A DNA stretch of 64,000 nucleotides from Pseudomonas paraglycinae. GTDB lineage: Bacteria; Pseudomonadota; Gammaproteobacteria; Pseudomonadales; Pseudomonadaceae. Below are positions 1 through 9,100 of the stretch, piece after piece. Where the stretch lies: positions 434,001 to 498,000 of the forward strand of contig NZ_BQHR01000001.1 in assembly GCF_021601625.1 (NCBI RefSeq). The letters are read 5' to 3'. Every line of letters begins with the position of its first letter. The stretch's first letter is position 1. Below the pieces are notes generated by a model. It was not told the origin of the DNA, made no database searches, and saw only the letters and a program-made list of their open reading frames with translations. A program made the translations under genes and the position numbers.

Positions 1-153
1 ATCGAGGCGCTGGAGTCGGCGCGCAGCGTGCAGGAAATCGCTTTCGATCTCGGCTACAGCAGCGGCTCGGCCTTCATCGCCATGTTTGCCCGGCAGGCCG
101 GATGTACCCCCGAACAATACCGGCGCAGCCATCTTGAGGGCAGGAAGGTGTAA
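1..153 (+). CDS. AraC-family transcriptional regulator, C-terminal fragment
   Basis: An open frame runs from the first base of the window to a TAA at 151-153 and gives about 50 residues. It contains the second helix-turn-helix of an AraC/XylS DNA-binding domain: IAFDLGYSSGSAFIAMFARQ, then a G-x-TPEQYRR ending. The pattern A-x-x-LGY-S-x-S-x-F-x-x-x-F-x-x-x-x-G-x-x-P-x-x-YR is the family signature. The N-terminal sensor domain lies outside the window, so the effector and targets cannot be read. The next gene starts 64 bases downstream on the same strand. Confidence 0.85.
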   Translation: MEALESARSVQEIAFDLGYSSGSAFIAMFARQAGCTPEQYRRSHLEGRKV

Positions 154-216
154 CAAGCTTTGACTACACTCAGCCGGAGGCCGCCTCCATCGAGGCGGCG
201 CCAAGGAGAAAACTCC

Positions 217-522
217 ATGAAGATGCTGCGTGTCCCTTTGTTGATGATCGGTCTGCTGCTGTGCTCCCAGGGTTTCGCCGCCACGGCGCAACAGAACAAA
301 ATGACCACCTGCAACGCCGACGCCACGGCCAAGAGCCTCAAGGGCGACGAGCGCAAAGCCTTCATGAGCACCTGCCTCAAGGCAACCCCGGCAGCAAACG
401 ACGCCAAGGCCCTGACCCCGCAGCAACAGAAAATGAAAACCTGCAACGCCGATGCGGCCACCAAGGCGCTGACGGGTGATGCGCGCAAGACCTTCATGAG
501 TGATTGCCTGAAGAAAAAATAA
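217..522 (+). CDS. PsiF-family periplasmic protein
   Basis: This is a 101-residue protein with a signal peptide (MKMLRVPLLMIGLLLCSQGFA, cleavage likely near residue 21). It is followed by two copies of a PsiF-type repeat, each with a CNADA motif, an L-x-GD-x-RK-x-F-M core and a closing Cys (S-x-CLK). Each repeat thus carries two cysteines about 20 residues apart, probably a disulfide. PsiF in E. coli is phosphate-starvation induced and its function is unknown. The start at 217 is chosen because AAGGAG lies at 203-208 and the signal peptide begins there; an upstream in-frame start at 160 has no such support. Confidence 0.85.
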   Translation: MKMLRVPLLMIGLLLCSQGFAATAQQNKMTTCNADATAKSLKGDERKAFMSTCLKATPAANDAKALTPQQQKMKTCNADAATKALTGDARKTFMSDCLKKK

Positions 523-869
523 AGCGGGTTTGAGTGGTGACTGGCAGATGTGTCCGGCTTGGGATCCAGGCCCTCACCCTAACCCTCTCCCAGAGGGAGA
601 GGGGACTGACCGCGTTGTTTCCAGGCATTCTTCGACCTGAAACATCCGGTCGATTATGGATTCGATACAGAGCTTTCAGGTCGCCGGATCACCCGAGCAT
701 CCCGCAATCAGTTCCCTCTCCCTACGGGCGGTCCGACGTTTCGGGAGGGCTAGGGTGAGGGGTGGTTCTCAAGCCGAGCCCCAAACCTACAAACACCGCA
801 TATCCCTAGTGCTCCCCAAGGATCGCTGGCAGACTGCCAATCCTTTTACGCCGTTCGTTTTGAGGCTGT
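523..869. other. intergenic stretch holding a REP-like doublet
   Basis: These 347 bases contain no convincing gene. The centre (571-762) is occupied by an inverted pair of the CCCTCACCCTAACCCTCTCCC-type repeat, listed separately. A weak ribosome-binding site (TGAGG, 861-865) precedes the downstream permease gene. No terminator with a U-run was seen after the psiF-like gene. Confidence 0.6.
571..762. repeat. REP-like inverted doublet, family A, copy 1
   Basis: The left arm at 571-607 (CCCTCACCCTAACCC, then CTCTCCCAGAGGGAGAGGGG) is itself palindromic. A degenerate inverse arm lies at 708-762 (TTCCCTCTCCCTACGG up to GGGTGAGGGG). The same module recurs at 14985-15086, 16860-17012 and 26592-26860. 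Extragenic palindromic doublets of this kind are typical of Pseudomonas and are mobilised by RAYT transposases encoded elsewhere. Confidence 0.8.
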
Positions 870-1883
870 ATGCCAACGTTTTCTGAGCGTCATGTAGTGT
901 TCTGGGTCAGTTGCATCATCATTTTCGGCGGTCTGTTGCTGGTGTTGCCATTGCGTCTGCTGCCCAGCCTGCTGGCCGGGTTGCTGGTGTTCGAACTGGT
1001 CAACATGCTCACCCCGCAACTGCAACGGCTGATCGAAGGTCGCCGTGCGCGGTGGCTGGCGGTGGCGCTGCTGGGCACGCTGGTAGTGAGTGTGCTGGCG
1101 TTGATCTTTGCCGGGGCCATCAGTTTCCTGTTGCACGAGGCGGAAAACCCCGGCGCTTCCCTCGATAAATTCATGGGCGTGGTCGACCGCGCGCGCGGGC
1201 AGCTGCCGCCGTTTCTCGACAGCTACCTGCCGGCCAGTGCCGCCGAATTCCGGGTGGCCATCGGTGAATGGGCGAGCAAGCATTTGTCCGACCTGCAACT
1301 GGTGGGCAAGGACGCGGCGCACATGTTCGTGACGCTGCTGATCGGCATGGTGCTGGGCGCGATCATCGCCTTGCAGCGGGTGCCGGACGTCACCAAGCGT
1401 AAACCGCTGGCGGCTGCACTGTTCGACCGCCTGCACTTGCTGGTTCAGGCGTTTCGCAACATCGTCTTCGCGCAGATCAAGATTTCCCTGCTCAACACCT
1501 TCTTCACCGGGATCTTCCTGGCGGTGATCCTGCCGATGTTCGGGATCAAGCTGCCGCTGACCAAGACCCTGATCGTGCTGACCTTCCTGCTCGGTCTGCT
1601 GCCGGTGATCGGCAACCTGATGTCGAACACGCTGATCACCATCGTCGGCCTGTCGCTGTCGATCTGGGTGGCGATTGCGGCGCTGGGCTATCTGATCTTT
1701 ATCCACAAGCTCGAATACTTTCTCAACGCGCGCATCGTCGGCGGGCAGATCAGTGCCAAGTCCTGGGAGTTGCTGCTGGCAATGCTGGTGTTCGAGGCCG
1801 CGTTCGGCCTGCCGGGGGTGGTGGCGGGGCCGATCTATTACGCGTATCTGAAGAGTGAGCTGAAGCTGGGCGGGATGGTTTAA
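870..1883 (+). CDS. AI-2E family transporter (TqsA/PerM-like permease)
   Basis: This 337-residue integral membrane protein has about seven or eight hydrophobic segments. One starts at residue 8 (VVFWVSCIIIFGG), two more lie in the N-terminal 90 residues, and a cluster of four lies between about 205 and 330 (AVILPMFGIKLP, LIVLTFLLGLLPVIGN, TIVGLSLSIWVAIAALGY). The motif LLGLLPVIGNLMSNT and the closing LPGVVAGPIYYAYLKSEL fit the AI-2E transporter family, whose members export or leak small molecules; few have a proven substrate. It overlaps no neighbour and ends at a bidirectional hairpin shared with the opposing yegD-like gene. The real substrate cannot be inferred here. Confidence 0.85.
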   Translation: MPTFSERHVVFWVSCIIIFGGLLLVLPLRLLPSLLAGLLVFELVNMLTPQLQRLIEGRRARWLAVALLGTLVVSVLALIFAGAISFLLHEAENPGASLDKFMGVVDRARGQLPPFLDSYLPASAAEFRVAIGEWASKHLSDLQLVGKDAAHMFVTLLIGMVLGAIIALQRVPDVTKRKPLAAALFDRLHLLVQAFRNIVFAQIKISLLNTFFTGIFLAVILPMFGIKLPLTKTLIVLTFLLGLLPVIGNLMSNTLITIVGLSLSIWVAIAALGYLIFIHKLEYFLNARIVGGQISAKSWELLLAMLVFEAAFGLPGVVAGPIYYAYLKSELKLGGMV

Positions 1884-1888
1884 AAGCA

Positions 1889-1988
1889 GCTGCGAGTTTT
1901 GAGCTGCAAGCCGCAAGAAAAAGGCAAGAGCGGTGGTCGCTCTTGCCTTTGCTTTTACTTGTAGCTTGAAGCTTGCAACTTGAGGCTG
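1889..1988. repeat. GCTTGCAGCTT-type repeat pair, family C, copy 1
   Basis: AGCTGCGAGTTTTGAGCTGCAAG (1889-1911) and CTTGTAGCTTGAAGCTTGCA (from about 1959) flank the terminator hairpin. A related arrangement lies at 54300-54450 next to purD and purH. This is another short Pseudomonas intergenic repeat. Confidence 0.6.
1919..1950. terminator. bidirectional hairpin between convergent genes
   Basis: AAGGCAAGAGC at 1921-1931 pairs with GCTCTTGCCTT at 1939-1949. A T-rich tail (TTTGCTTTT) follows on the plus strand and an A-rich run (AAGAAAAAGG) stands on the other side. It can serve both the permease gene and the converging Hsp70-like gene. Confidence 0.85.
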
Positions 1989-1991
1989 GCG

Positions 1992-3260
1992 TTAAACGCC
2001 GTAGCGTTTCATGGCTTCAATCGCCAGACCGCTACCGATACTGCCAAAGATATTCCCTTCCACATGCCGCGCGTTCGGCAGCATCGCCGAGACGCTGTTG
2101 CGCAGAGCCGGAATACCGCTCGAACCGCCAGTGAAGAACACCGTATCAACCTGACCCACCGCCACGTTGGCGTCTGCCAGCAACTGGGTGACGCTGCCGC
2201 GCACGCGCTCCAGCTGCGACTCGATCGCCGACTCGAACAACGCCCGGGTCAGTTCCACGCTCAGGCCCGGCTCGATGCGATCCAGCGGCACATGGCGGCT
2301 GTCGTTGTGGGTCAGGTGGATCTTGGTTTCTTCCACTTCCATCGCCAGCCAGTGCCCGGCGCGCTGTTCGATCAGCTTGAACAGACGGTCGATGCCGCCG
2401 GTGTCCTCGATGTCGTAACGCATGCTGCCCAGGGCCAGGGTCGATTTCTGCGAGTACACCGAGTTGATGGTGTGCCAGGTCGCCAGGTTCATGTGGTGGC
2501 TGGTCGGCATGAACGCGCCGCTTTTCATGCGGCTGCCGTAGCCGAACAGCGGCATCAGGCCTTGCAGGCTCAATTGTTTGTCGAAGTCGGTCCCGCCGAT
2601 GTGCACGCCGCCGGTGGCGAGGATGTCGTCGTGACGGTTATCCACACCACGACGCTCTGGCGACAGGCGCACCAGCGAGAAGTCTGACGTACCGCCGCCG
2701 ATGTCGACGATCAGCACCAGTTCTTCCTTTTCGATGGTCGACTCGTAGTCGAAGGCCGCAGCGATCGGCTCGTACTGGAACGACACGTCCTTGAAACCGA
2801 GTTTGCGCGCCACTTCCACCAGGGTGTCTTCGGCTTCCTGGTCGGCCAGCGGATCGTCGTCGACGAAGAACACCGGGCGGCCCAGTACAACCTGCTCGAA
2901 CTCCCGACCGGCGGCAGTTTCCGCGCGGCTCTTGAGCTGGCCGATGAACAGCCCGAGCAAGTCCTTGAACGGCATCGCGGTGCCGAGGACGCTGGTGTCG
3001 TGCTTGATCAGCTTGGAACCGAGCAGGCTCTTGAGCGAGCGCATCAGCCGGCCTTCATAGCCTTCCAGGTACTCGTGCAGCGCCAGACGGCCGTAAACCG
3101 GGCGGCGCTCTTCGATGTTGAAAAAGACCACCGACGGCAGGGTGATCTTGTCGTCTTCCAGCGCGATCATCGTTTCCATGCCGGGGCGCAGCCAGCCGAC
3201 GGTGGAGTTGGACGTGCCGAAGTCGATGCCGCAGGCACGGGCTGGAGAGGCGTCTTTCAT
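1992..3260 (-). CDS. yegD: Hsp70-like chaperone, YegD type
   Basis: This 422-residue actin-fold ATPase has the Hsp70 phosphate-1 motif near residue 12 (GIDFGTSNSTVGW), the phosphate-2 motif in the middle (LIVDIGGGTSDFS) and the adenosine motif near the C-terminus (FFTGGSSGIPALR). The full DnaK substrate-binding and lid domains are absent. That shortened form, together with the motif set, matches YegD, a cytoplasmic Hsp70-like protein of poorly defined function. It is divergent from cbpA, another chaperone gene, across a 293-base gap, so the two may share regulatory DNA. The start is the ATG at 3258-3260, giving MKDASPARACGIDFG. Confidence 0.9.
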   Translation of the reverse strand: MKDASPARACGIDFGTSNSTVGWLRPGMETMIALEDDKITLPSVVFFNIEERRPVYGRLALHEYLEGYEGRLMRSLKSLLGSKLIKHDTSVLGTAMPFKDLLGLFIGQLKSRAETAAGREFEQVVLGRPVFFVDDDPLADQEAEDTLVEVARKLGFKDVSFQYEPIAAAFDYESTIEKEELVLIVDIGGGTSDFSLVRLSPERRGVDNRHDDILATGGVHIGGTDFDKQLSLQGLMPLFGYGSRMKSGAFMPTSHHMNLATWHTINSVYSQKSTLALGSMRYDIEDTGGIDRLFKLIEQRAGHWLAMEVEETKIHLTHNDSRHVPLDRIEPGLSVELTRALFESAIESQLERVRGSVTQLLADANVAVGQVDTVFFTGGSSGIPALRNSVSAMLPNARHVEGNIFGSIGSGLAIEAMKRYGV

Positions 3261-3356
3261 GGTCTTTCGGTTCCGGTCAAAAAAACGGCCGCGCAGTGTA
3301 TGTCAGTGCGCGACAGATTCGAAGGCCGGTCATCTGCTATTTCACGACTAAGCTTG

Positions 3357-3382
3357 CTTGAAACTCGGCGCTTTGCCCCAAA
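3357..3382 (+). promoter_or_regulatory. candidate sigma-32 (heat-shock) promoter upstream of cbpA
   Basis: CTTGAAA at 3357-3363 and CCCCAAA at 3376-3382 are separated by 12 bases. This resembles the RpoH consensus CTTGAAA-N(11-16)-CCCCATnT. The ATG of cbpA is about 170 bases downstream, a long leader, and E. coli cbpA is better known as RpoS dependent, so this is only a candidate. Confidence 0.35.
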
Positions 3383-3553
3383 CTTGCTGGCATGGGCCGG
3401 CAGAAATACCGGCGGTCGCAAGAACCGCCGTCCACTGCCGATAAACTTCTGCGGCGCCACCCGGTCACAAACTTGAGATCGGTCAACCCGGCACGCGCGA
3501 ATAGGCGCATGCTGGGATCGGCGCGAAATCGATAACGGATGGTGATTCCTTCG

Positions 3554-4507
3554 ATGGACTTCAAAGACTATTACAAGATACTCGGCGTGGAGCCGACGGC
3601 TGACGACAAGGCAATCAAGGCTGCCTATCGCAAGCTGGCGCGCAAATACCACCCCGATGTCAGCAAGGAAAAGGACGCCGAGGCCAAGTTCAAGGACGCC
3701 TCGGAAGCCTATGAAGCGCTGAAAAGTGCCGACAAACGCGCCGAATACGATGACCTGCGCCGTTACGGCCAGCACGGTCAGCCGTTCCAGGGCCCGCCGG
3801 GCTGGCAGAGCCGTGGCGGCTTTGGCAACAGTGGCGGTCAGGACACCGGTGACTTTTCGGACTTCTTCAGTTCGATCTTCGGCAATCGCGGCCCCGGTTT
3901 CGGTGGTGGCGCTGGCCGGCAATCCCGCAGCGCCGGACGGCGAGGGCAAGACGTGGAACTGGAACTGCCGATCTTTCTGGAAGAGACGCTTTCGAACGAA
4001 TCGAAAAAGATCAGCTTTCAGGTGCCGCAATACAACGGTTCGGGCCAGCACGTCAGCAACACCAGCAAGAGCCTGAACGTGAAGATCCCGGCCGGCGTGG
4101 CCGACGGCGAGCGCATCCGCCTCAAGGGTCAGGGCGCACCGGGCATTGGTGGCGGCGCCAATGGCGATCTGTATCTGACCATCCGTTTCGCGCCGCACCC
4201 GAAATTCGACGTCGAAGGCGAAAACCTGATCATCACCTTGCCGCTTGCTCCCTGGGAGCTGGCGCTGGGCGCCGAAGTGGCCGTGCCGACCCTGACCGGC
4301 AAGATCAACCTCAAGGTCCCGGCCGGCAGCCAGAATGGCCAGCGCATGCGAGCCAAGGGCCACGGCCTGCAGAACAAGGCCGGCGAGCGCGGTTATCTGT
4401 TCGTCCAGCTCAAGGCCGTGATGCCCAAAGCCAACGGCGATGACGTCAAGGCGCTGTGGCAGGAACTGGCGAAGAAGGCCGCCTTCAATCCGCGAGAGAA
4501 CTTCTGA
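3554..4507 (+). CDS. cbpA: curved DNA-binding protein CbpA (DnaJ-like co-chaperone)
   Basis: This 317-residue type-B J-protein has a J domain at residues 1-70 (start [14 protein letters not shown]) with the HPD tripeptide at residues 33-35, needed to stimulate DnaK ATPase. A Gly/Phe-rich linker follows at about 80-130. Two beta-rich client-binding domains then carry G-x-G motifs ([22 protein letters not shown]). There is no DnaJ zinc-finger region, which distinguishes CbpA from DnaJ. CbpA also binds nucleoid DNA in E. coli. The start at 3554 gives the canonical MDFKDYY; the upstream ATG at 3539 adds five non-conserved residues. The modulator gene cbpM follows after 23 bases. Confidence 0.95.
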   Translation: MDFKDYYKILGVEPTADDKAIKAAYRKLARKYHPDVSKEKDAEAKFKDASEAYEALKSADKRAEYDDLRRYGQHGQPFQGPPGWQSRGGFGNSGGQDTGDFSDFFSSIFGNRGPGFGGGAGRQSRSAGRRGQDVELELPIFLEETLSNESKKISFQVPQYNGSGQHVSNTSKSLNVKIPAGVADGERIRLKGQGAPGIGGGANGDLYLTIRFAPHPKFDVEGENLIITLPLAPWELALGAEVAVPTLTGKINLKVPAGSQNGQRMRAKGHGLQNKAGERGYLFVQLKAVMPKANGDDVKALWQELAKKAAFNPRENF

Positions 4508-4530
4508 TACTGACGACGGAGTAGCCCATC

Positions 4531-4836
4531 ATGAGCAGCCCCCTGATCGTTCAACTGGACATGGCAGAATTCTGTGAGGCGGCCGACCTGTCGGACGTCT
4601 ACGTGATCGAAATCGTCGAACACGGCATCCTCGAACCTCAGGGCGCGCAGCCCCGGGAATGGCGCTTCACCGACTACGAACTGGCCCTGGCAAAACGCGC
4701 CGCCAAGCTGCGGCGCGACCTTGACCTGGAATGGGAAGGCGTCGCCCTGGCGCTGGACCTGCTGGAAGAAGTGCAGGAGTTGCGATCCGAGAACCGCATG
4801 CTCCGTCAGCGTCTGGCGCGGCTGGTGGTCGAGTAG
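4531..4836 (+). CDS. cbpM: chaperone modulator CbpM
   Basis: This 101-residue MerR-like helical protein (QLDMAEFCEAADLS at the start, a leucine-rich coiled coil LLEEVQELRSENRMLRQRL at the end) is placed directly after cbpA. CbpM binds the J domain of CbpA and inhibits both its co-chaperone and its DNA-binding activity. The two genes almost certainly form one transcript. The stop lies only four bases from the stop of the converging histidine kinase gene, leaving no room for an independent terminator. Confidence 0.92.
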   Translation: MSSPLIVQLDMAEFCEAADLSDVYVIEIVEHGILEPQGAQPREWRFTDYELALAKRAAKLRRDLDLEWEGVALALDLLEEVQELRSENRMLRQRLARLVVE

Positions 4837-4840
4837 CGCT

Positions 4841-5968
4841 TCAAACCTGTCTGGGCAGCGTCACGCTGAACAGCGTTCCGTCGGCTTCGCTTGAACTGAC
4901 TTCGATCGTCCCGCCGTGGGCGGTCACCACTTCCTTGATGATGAACAGGCCCAGACCGAGGCTGGTCGACGGCTGGCCGAGTTCTTCGTCGGCACTGCGC
5001 ACCAATGGATCGAAAATCGTACCGATGGCTTCTGCGGGAATGGGGTTGCCGCAGTTGTGCACGGTCAGAAGCACGTGCCCGGCTTCTCCCTTCAACGTCA
5101 CGATCACTTCGCGCGGATCAGACCCATGCTGCAAGGCATTGCCGATCAGATTCTGCAGCAGTTGATCGATCCGTCCGGCATCCCAGTTGCCACGGGTGTC
5201 ACCCTCGGTTTTCAGTGTCGGATCACTTTCCGGATTGCCGGCGCAGGCTTCGGCGATGGCCGCGCGCGCCGCGTCGGCCAGGTCCATCGGTGCCGGTTCG
5301 ATCGGCAGGCTCTTGCCCAGGCGGCTGCGCACCAGTTCCAGCAGGTCGCTGACCATCGCTGCCATATGCCGCGCGCCCTGTCTGATGTTCAGCGCGCAGG
5401 TCAGCGCATCGCCTTCCAGCGCCGTTTTGCGCATCAGCAATTCGGTGGACATGCTGACCGCTTGCAACGGTGCGCGCAGGTCATGGCCGAGGATGGCGAG
5501 AAAGATATCCCGTGAATGAGCAACCTGTTCGGCGTAAGCGGCCGTCGATTCGGCCAGGGCTTCATCAACGGCTTCGTTGAAACGGATCATGTCCTGAAAG
5601 TACGCGATGTCCGGTGATTCCAGACTGTTGACCCAGAGGCGGATCACACAGGCACGCAAATGACGGAACTCGGACGTCATCTGCACCAGATCGAAACCCA
5701 CTGTATGGCGCAACTCTCCGTGGCTGGCACCGGCCTCGTCCAGGCTCGGGGTTTTCTCCGGGCCTTCGCCTTTGGCTTTGGCAATCTGCTCGCTGGCGGT
5801 CTGTGCGGTGTCCATGTCGCGGGCGGCGGCCAGCAGAATCTCTCTGGCATGATCGCGCAGCGCCGTTCTGTCCATGGTCTCGGCCGCCGGGGTGATGGTC
5901 CTGGCGAACTGTTCCCACTCCTCGACGATGTGATCCGCGTGTTGCCGGATAAATTCGGATAAACGCAT
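4841..5968 (-). CDS. soluble sensor histidine kinase with RsbRD-like N-terminal domain
   Basis: This 375-residue kinase has no membrane segment. Residues 1-150 are helical and resemble the RsbRD N-terminal sensor fold (FIRQHADHIVEEWEQFAR). The H box is at 155-170 (LAILGHDLRAPLQ, phospho-accepting His162). The N box is at 272-282 (QNLIGNALQHG). In the G1 box Asn305 replaces the usual Asp (HNCGNPIP). The G2 box is at 336-346 (SLGLGLFIIKE). It has no receiver domain, and no response regulator gene is adjacent, so its partner is unknown. It is convergent with cbpM and divergent from the giant LRR gene. Confidence 0.85.
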   Translation of the reverse strand: MRLSEFIRQHADHIVEEWEQFARTITPAAETMDRTALRDHAREILLAAARDMDTAQTASEQIAKAKGEGPEKTPSLDEAGASHGELRHTVGFDLVQMTSEFRHLRACVIRLWVNSLESPDIAYFQDMIRFNEAVDEALAESTAAYAEQVAHSRDIFLAILGHDLRAPLQAVSMSTELLMRKTALEGDALTCALNIRQGARHMAAMVSDLLELVRSRLGKSLPIEPAPMDLADAARAAIAEACAGNPESDPTLKTEGDTRGNWDAGRIDQLLQNLIGNALQHGSDPREVIVTLKGEAGHVLLTVHNCGNPIPAEAIGTIFDPLVRSADEELGQPSTSLGLGLFIIKEVVTAHGGTIEVSSSEADGTLFSVTLPRQV

Positions 5969-6129
5969 GTCCGGGTTCCTGGAAATTCAAGTCGGGGCGT
6001 TCGAATATTAGCCCCTTTGGGCGGGAATGAAAGTGCCGCTCGGGCCTGAAATCTCCGCTGACAAGACGCCGTGCCGCGATACCTATGTACCGCCGCCGTT
6101 GAGGCTCGCCATGGTCTGCTTTCGCTCCA

Positions 6130-6144
6130 TTTCAAGGAGTGAAA
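6130..6144 (+). promoter_or_regulatory. ribosome-binding site in a small hairpin; possible RsmA/RsmE site
   Basis: TTTCA (6130-6134) pairs perfectly with TGAAA (6140-6144) and presents AGGAG in the loop, just before the ATG at 6147. A GGA in a small loop over the ribosome-binding site is the typical target of CsrA/RsmA proteins. The decamer TCAAGGAGTG matches the RsmE consensus (A/U)CANGGANG(U/A) at 8 of 10 positions. Confidence 0.4.
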
Positions 6145-6146
6145 CC

Positions 6147-9100
6147 ATGCCCGAAATCCCTGTCTCCCTCTCTTCAACCGATAACGTCACCTCCTCGCCG
6201 GGGCCGCTCGCGACGCAAAGTCTGCACGCCGATTTCCTGCACAAGGCCAGCCCGGACTGGTTGGTCAACGCACCGGTTCGGCAGCAGGACGCGCTGAAAA
6301 ATGCCAATGCCGCCACGCCGGACTGGTACAGGCGCGCATCGCGCGATCAACGCAAAGCCGTGGGCGATGCCGTGACCGCCAGCGTCGCCGCCCAGACCCG
6401 CCTGGATAACGCCATGTCAACCTTTCAGGACATCGACAGCTTCGCCGCGCCGTTGTTGACCAGGGCCCTCAAGGACCGCTTCAACGTGACGCTGGACGTC
6501 AGCAAGACCTGGCTGGTGCTGAACAAACCGGTGGAGATGGGCATCTTCGCCATCGACATCGATTACTTTGAGGTATTGAAACTGCCTCTGCTACAGGCGG
6601 CGCTGCACAACTTCGAAGCCCGCGAATGCAAAAGCGGGGCTTTTCATGAAACATCGGGATTTCGCAGTGAAAGCCTGGAACCCGGCACCCTTGCGCCGTT
6701 GAGCACTTCCCTGACGGTCGAGCAGTTCACCGGCCTGTGCCGCTCGCTGGATATCGGGGCGAAATACCAGGCTTACCTCAAGGATTTCCTGCACCCCAGG
6801 GACGCGGTGGCCGAGCACGCGCTGCGCGATAAATTCATCGACGCCCATAAAACCGCATTGCGTGCGGCTGCCGAACTGGCATTGGTCAAAGGTGATATCG
6901 GGCGTGAAGACTACGCCTCGATTCGTTCAATCCTCGACGGTGAGCTGGCACCGGTTCAGGGCGATCGGCAGATATGGTTTCGCGATCTGAGCCTGATGGG
7001 CCGGCGCATGACTGGCTGCGTCATGTTCACGATCTGTGAGAAGTACCGTTACAGCGACGATTCGATTCTGTATATCCCGGGCGATCCCTGTCACCCGCTC
7101 AAGCGCTACAGGGGCGGGGAGATGGCCGCGATGTTCAAGCGGCGGTTCACCGCACCCGATGCTACTCAGGCTCATCCAGCGGAACCCAACGGCTACCAAC
7201 GGTTTTTCAGCCAGTTCGTCGCGTATGGCGACCGCTCGCGTTACTTCGGCCAGTTCACTGACGACCCGCCGAACCGTACGCTCGCCCAAAGGCTGGCTCC
7301 CTATGAAGCGCTGCTCAATGAGTTTTACAAAGCGGTCAATCCATTCAACGCCGCCCTGACCGGTATTCACGAACTGCCGCCTGCGCCGTCGATCGAGCAG
7401 GTGCCGAACACCGATCCCTATCTGAACCCGGTCGGCCTGCCGCGCAAAGGCCATGGCATCTGGGCGCAAAACGTTGACTTGTGGGATTACCTTTATCACC
7501 GGCATCGCGACCGGATGATGGACGATGCCCGCAGCCATGCAGTGCCGACGGCGGATGTCGATGCCAAAGTGCGTTCGGAAAAATTCGCCGGATTGTTGAA
7601 CATCGGCATGCTGGTGCTGATGGGCGTCTCGATGTTCGTGCCGGTTTTGGGTGAAGTGATGATGGTGGTGATGGCCGGGCAACTGCTCGAAGAAACCCTT
7701 GAAGGCGCCATCGAGTGGAGCGAGGGTGATCGCAAGGCCGCCAAGGCGCATCTGATCGATGTCGCGCAGAACCTGGCGTTGATTGCCTTGATGGCGGGTG
7801 CCGGCAAAGGGCTCGCCCGGCTGACCGCCGCCCGATCGACACCGGTCATCGAGAACCTGCATCAGGTGGAAATGCCCGACGGCACGGCCCGCTTGTGGAA
7901 GCCTGATCTGAGTGGCTACGAGAGTCCGGTCACACTGGACGCGAACGTTGTACCGAATGCGCTGGGGCAGTACGAGTCGGGAGGAAAAACCTGCATCCGC
8001 CTCGACGGCAAGACTTACCAGCAGACTTACGACGAGTCGCTCAAAGCCTGGCGCATCCAGCATCCGAGCGATTCGCAGGCCTATCAGCCGCCCCTGACGC
8101 ATAACGGCGCCGGTGCATGGCGGCATACCCTGGAACGCCCGCAGGACTGGGACCGGTTGATGTTGTTGCGGCGTATCGGCCACAGCACTGACCCGTTTGC
8201 TGACGAGCAATTATTGACGATGGCCGATGTGGCCGGTGTCAGCGACAACGCCTTGCGCAAGATGCACCTGGACAACGCCTTGCCGCCGCCGGAACTGGCC
8301 GATGCCATGCAACTGTTCAACGCCGAGCGCGATGCCGGATCGATCGTCGAACAGGCAACCGGCACTCAGGCAGTCGACAGTCGCTTCATGCATCTGTTGC
8401 CGCTGCTTCCCGACATGCCACGCTGGCCGTTCGGGCGCAGGCTGCAGATCTTCGACAATCCTGACTTCTCGGGGCGGGCAATCGGTTACGGGACGAAGCG
8501 CGGCGGCAAGGCGCCGATCCGGATCAGCCGGGCCGAGGTGCTGAACGGTGAGCTACCGAGCCGGATACTCGCGGCACTGGATGAGGCGGAGACGGTGCGT
8601 CTGCTGGGTGGCGAGCCTGCACGGGTTCGCGCGTCGAGGGCCCAGGAGTTCTCCAGGCAGATTGCCGACTACGCCAGCGCGCACCAGCCTGCGTTGTTCG
8701 ACAGTCTTCTCAAGGCAACCGAGCCAGTCGAGCCCCGGGCGGCAAAGCTGCAACGAGTCGTCCCCGGGCTGACCGGGCGGGCCGCAACAGCTGCGTTGGG
8801 CGAGGCCAACGCCGAGGAACTGGCCCGATTGGACGGCACTGCGAAGGTCCCTTCGCATTTGCAGGAGCTCGGTCGCTGGTATGGCCAGCAAGGACGCCTT
8901 ACCCGGGCGCTGGCCGGGTTGCGCAGTGAGACCATGGCCTCGCCCGACAGCCGTCATCTCGCGTTGCAGACATTGGGTCGGCTGCCGGGCTGGTCGGATG
9001 ACGTGCGTCTGGAACTCCGCGAAGGCAGTATCAGCGGCCCGCTGCTGGATGCCATCGGCAGCGAAACGGCCTCTGCGCACAAGTATCTGGTCAAGTACGC

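Noticed and set aside
846-1916. Open frame antisense to the AI-2E-type permease
   Set aside because: Gln/His/Arg-rich, no motif; the plus-strand protein has regular membrane helices.
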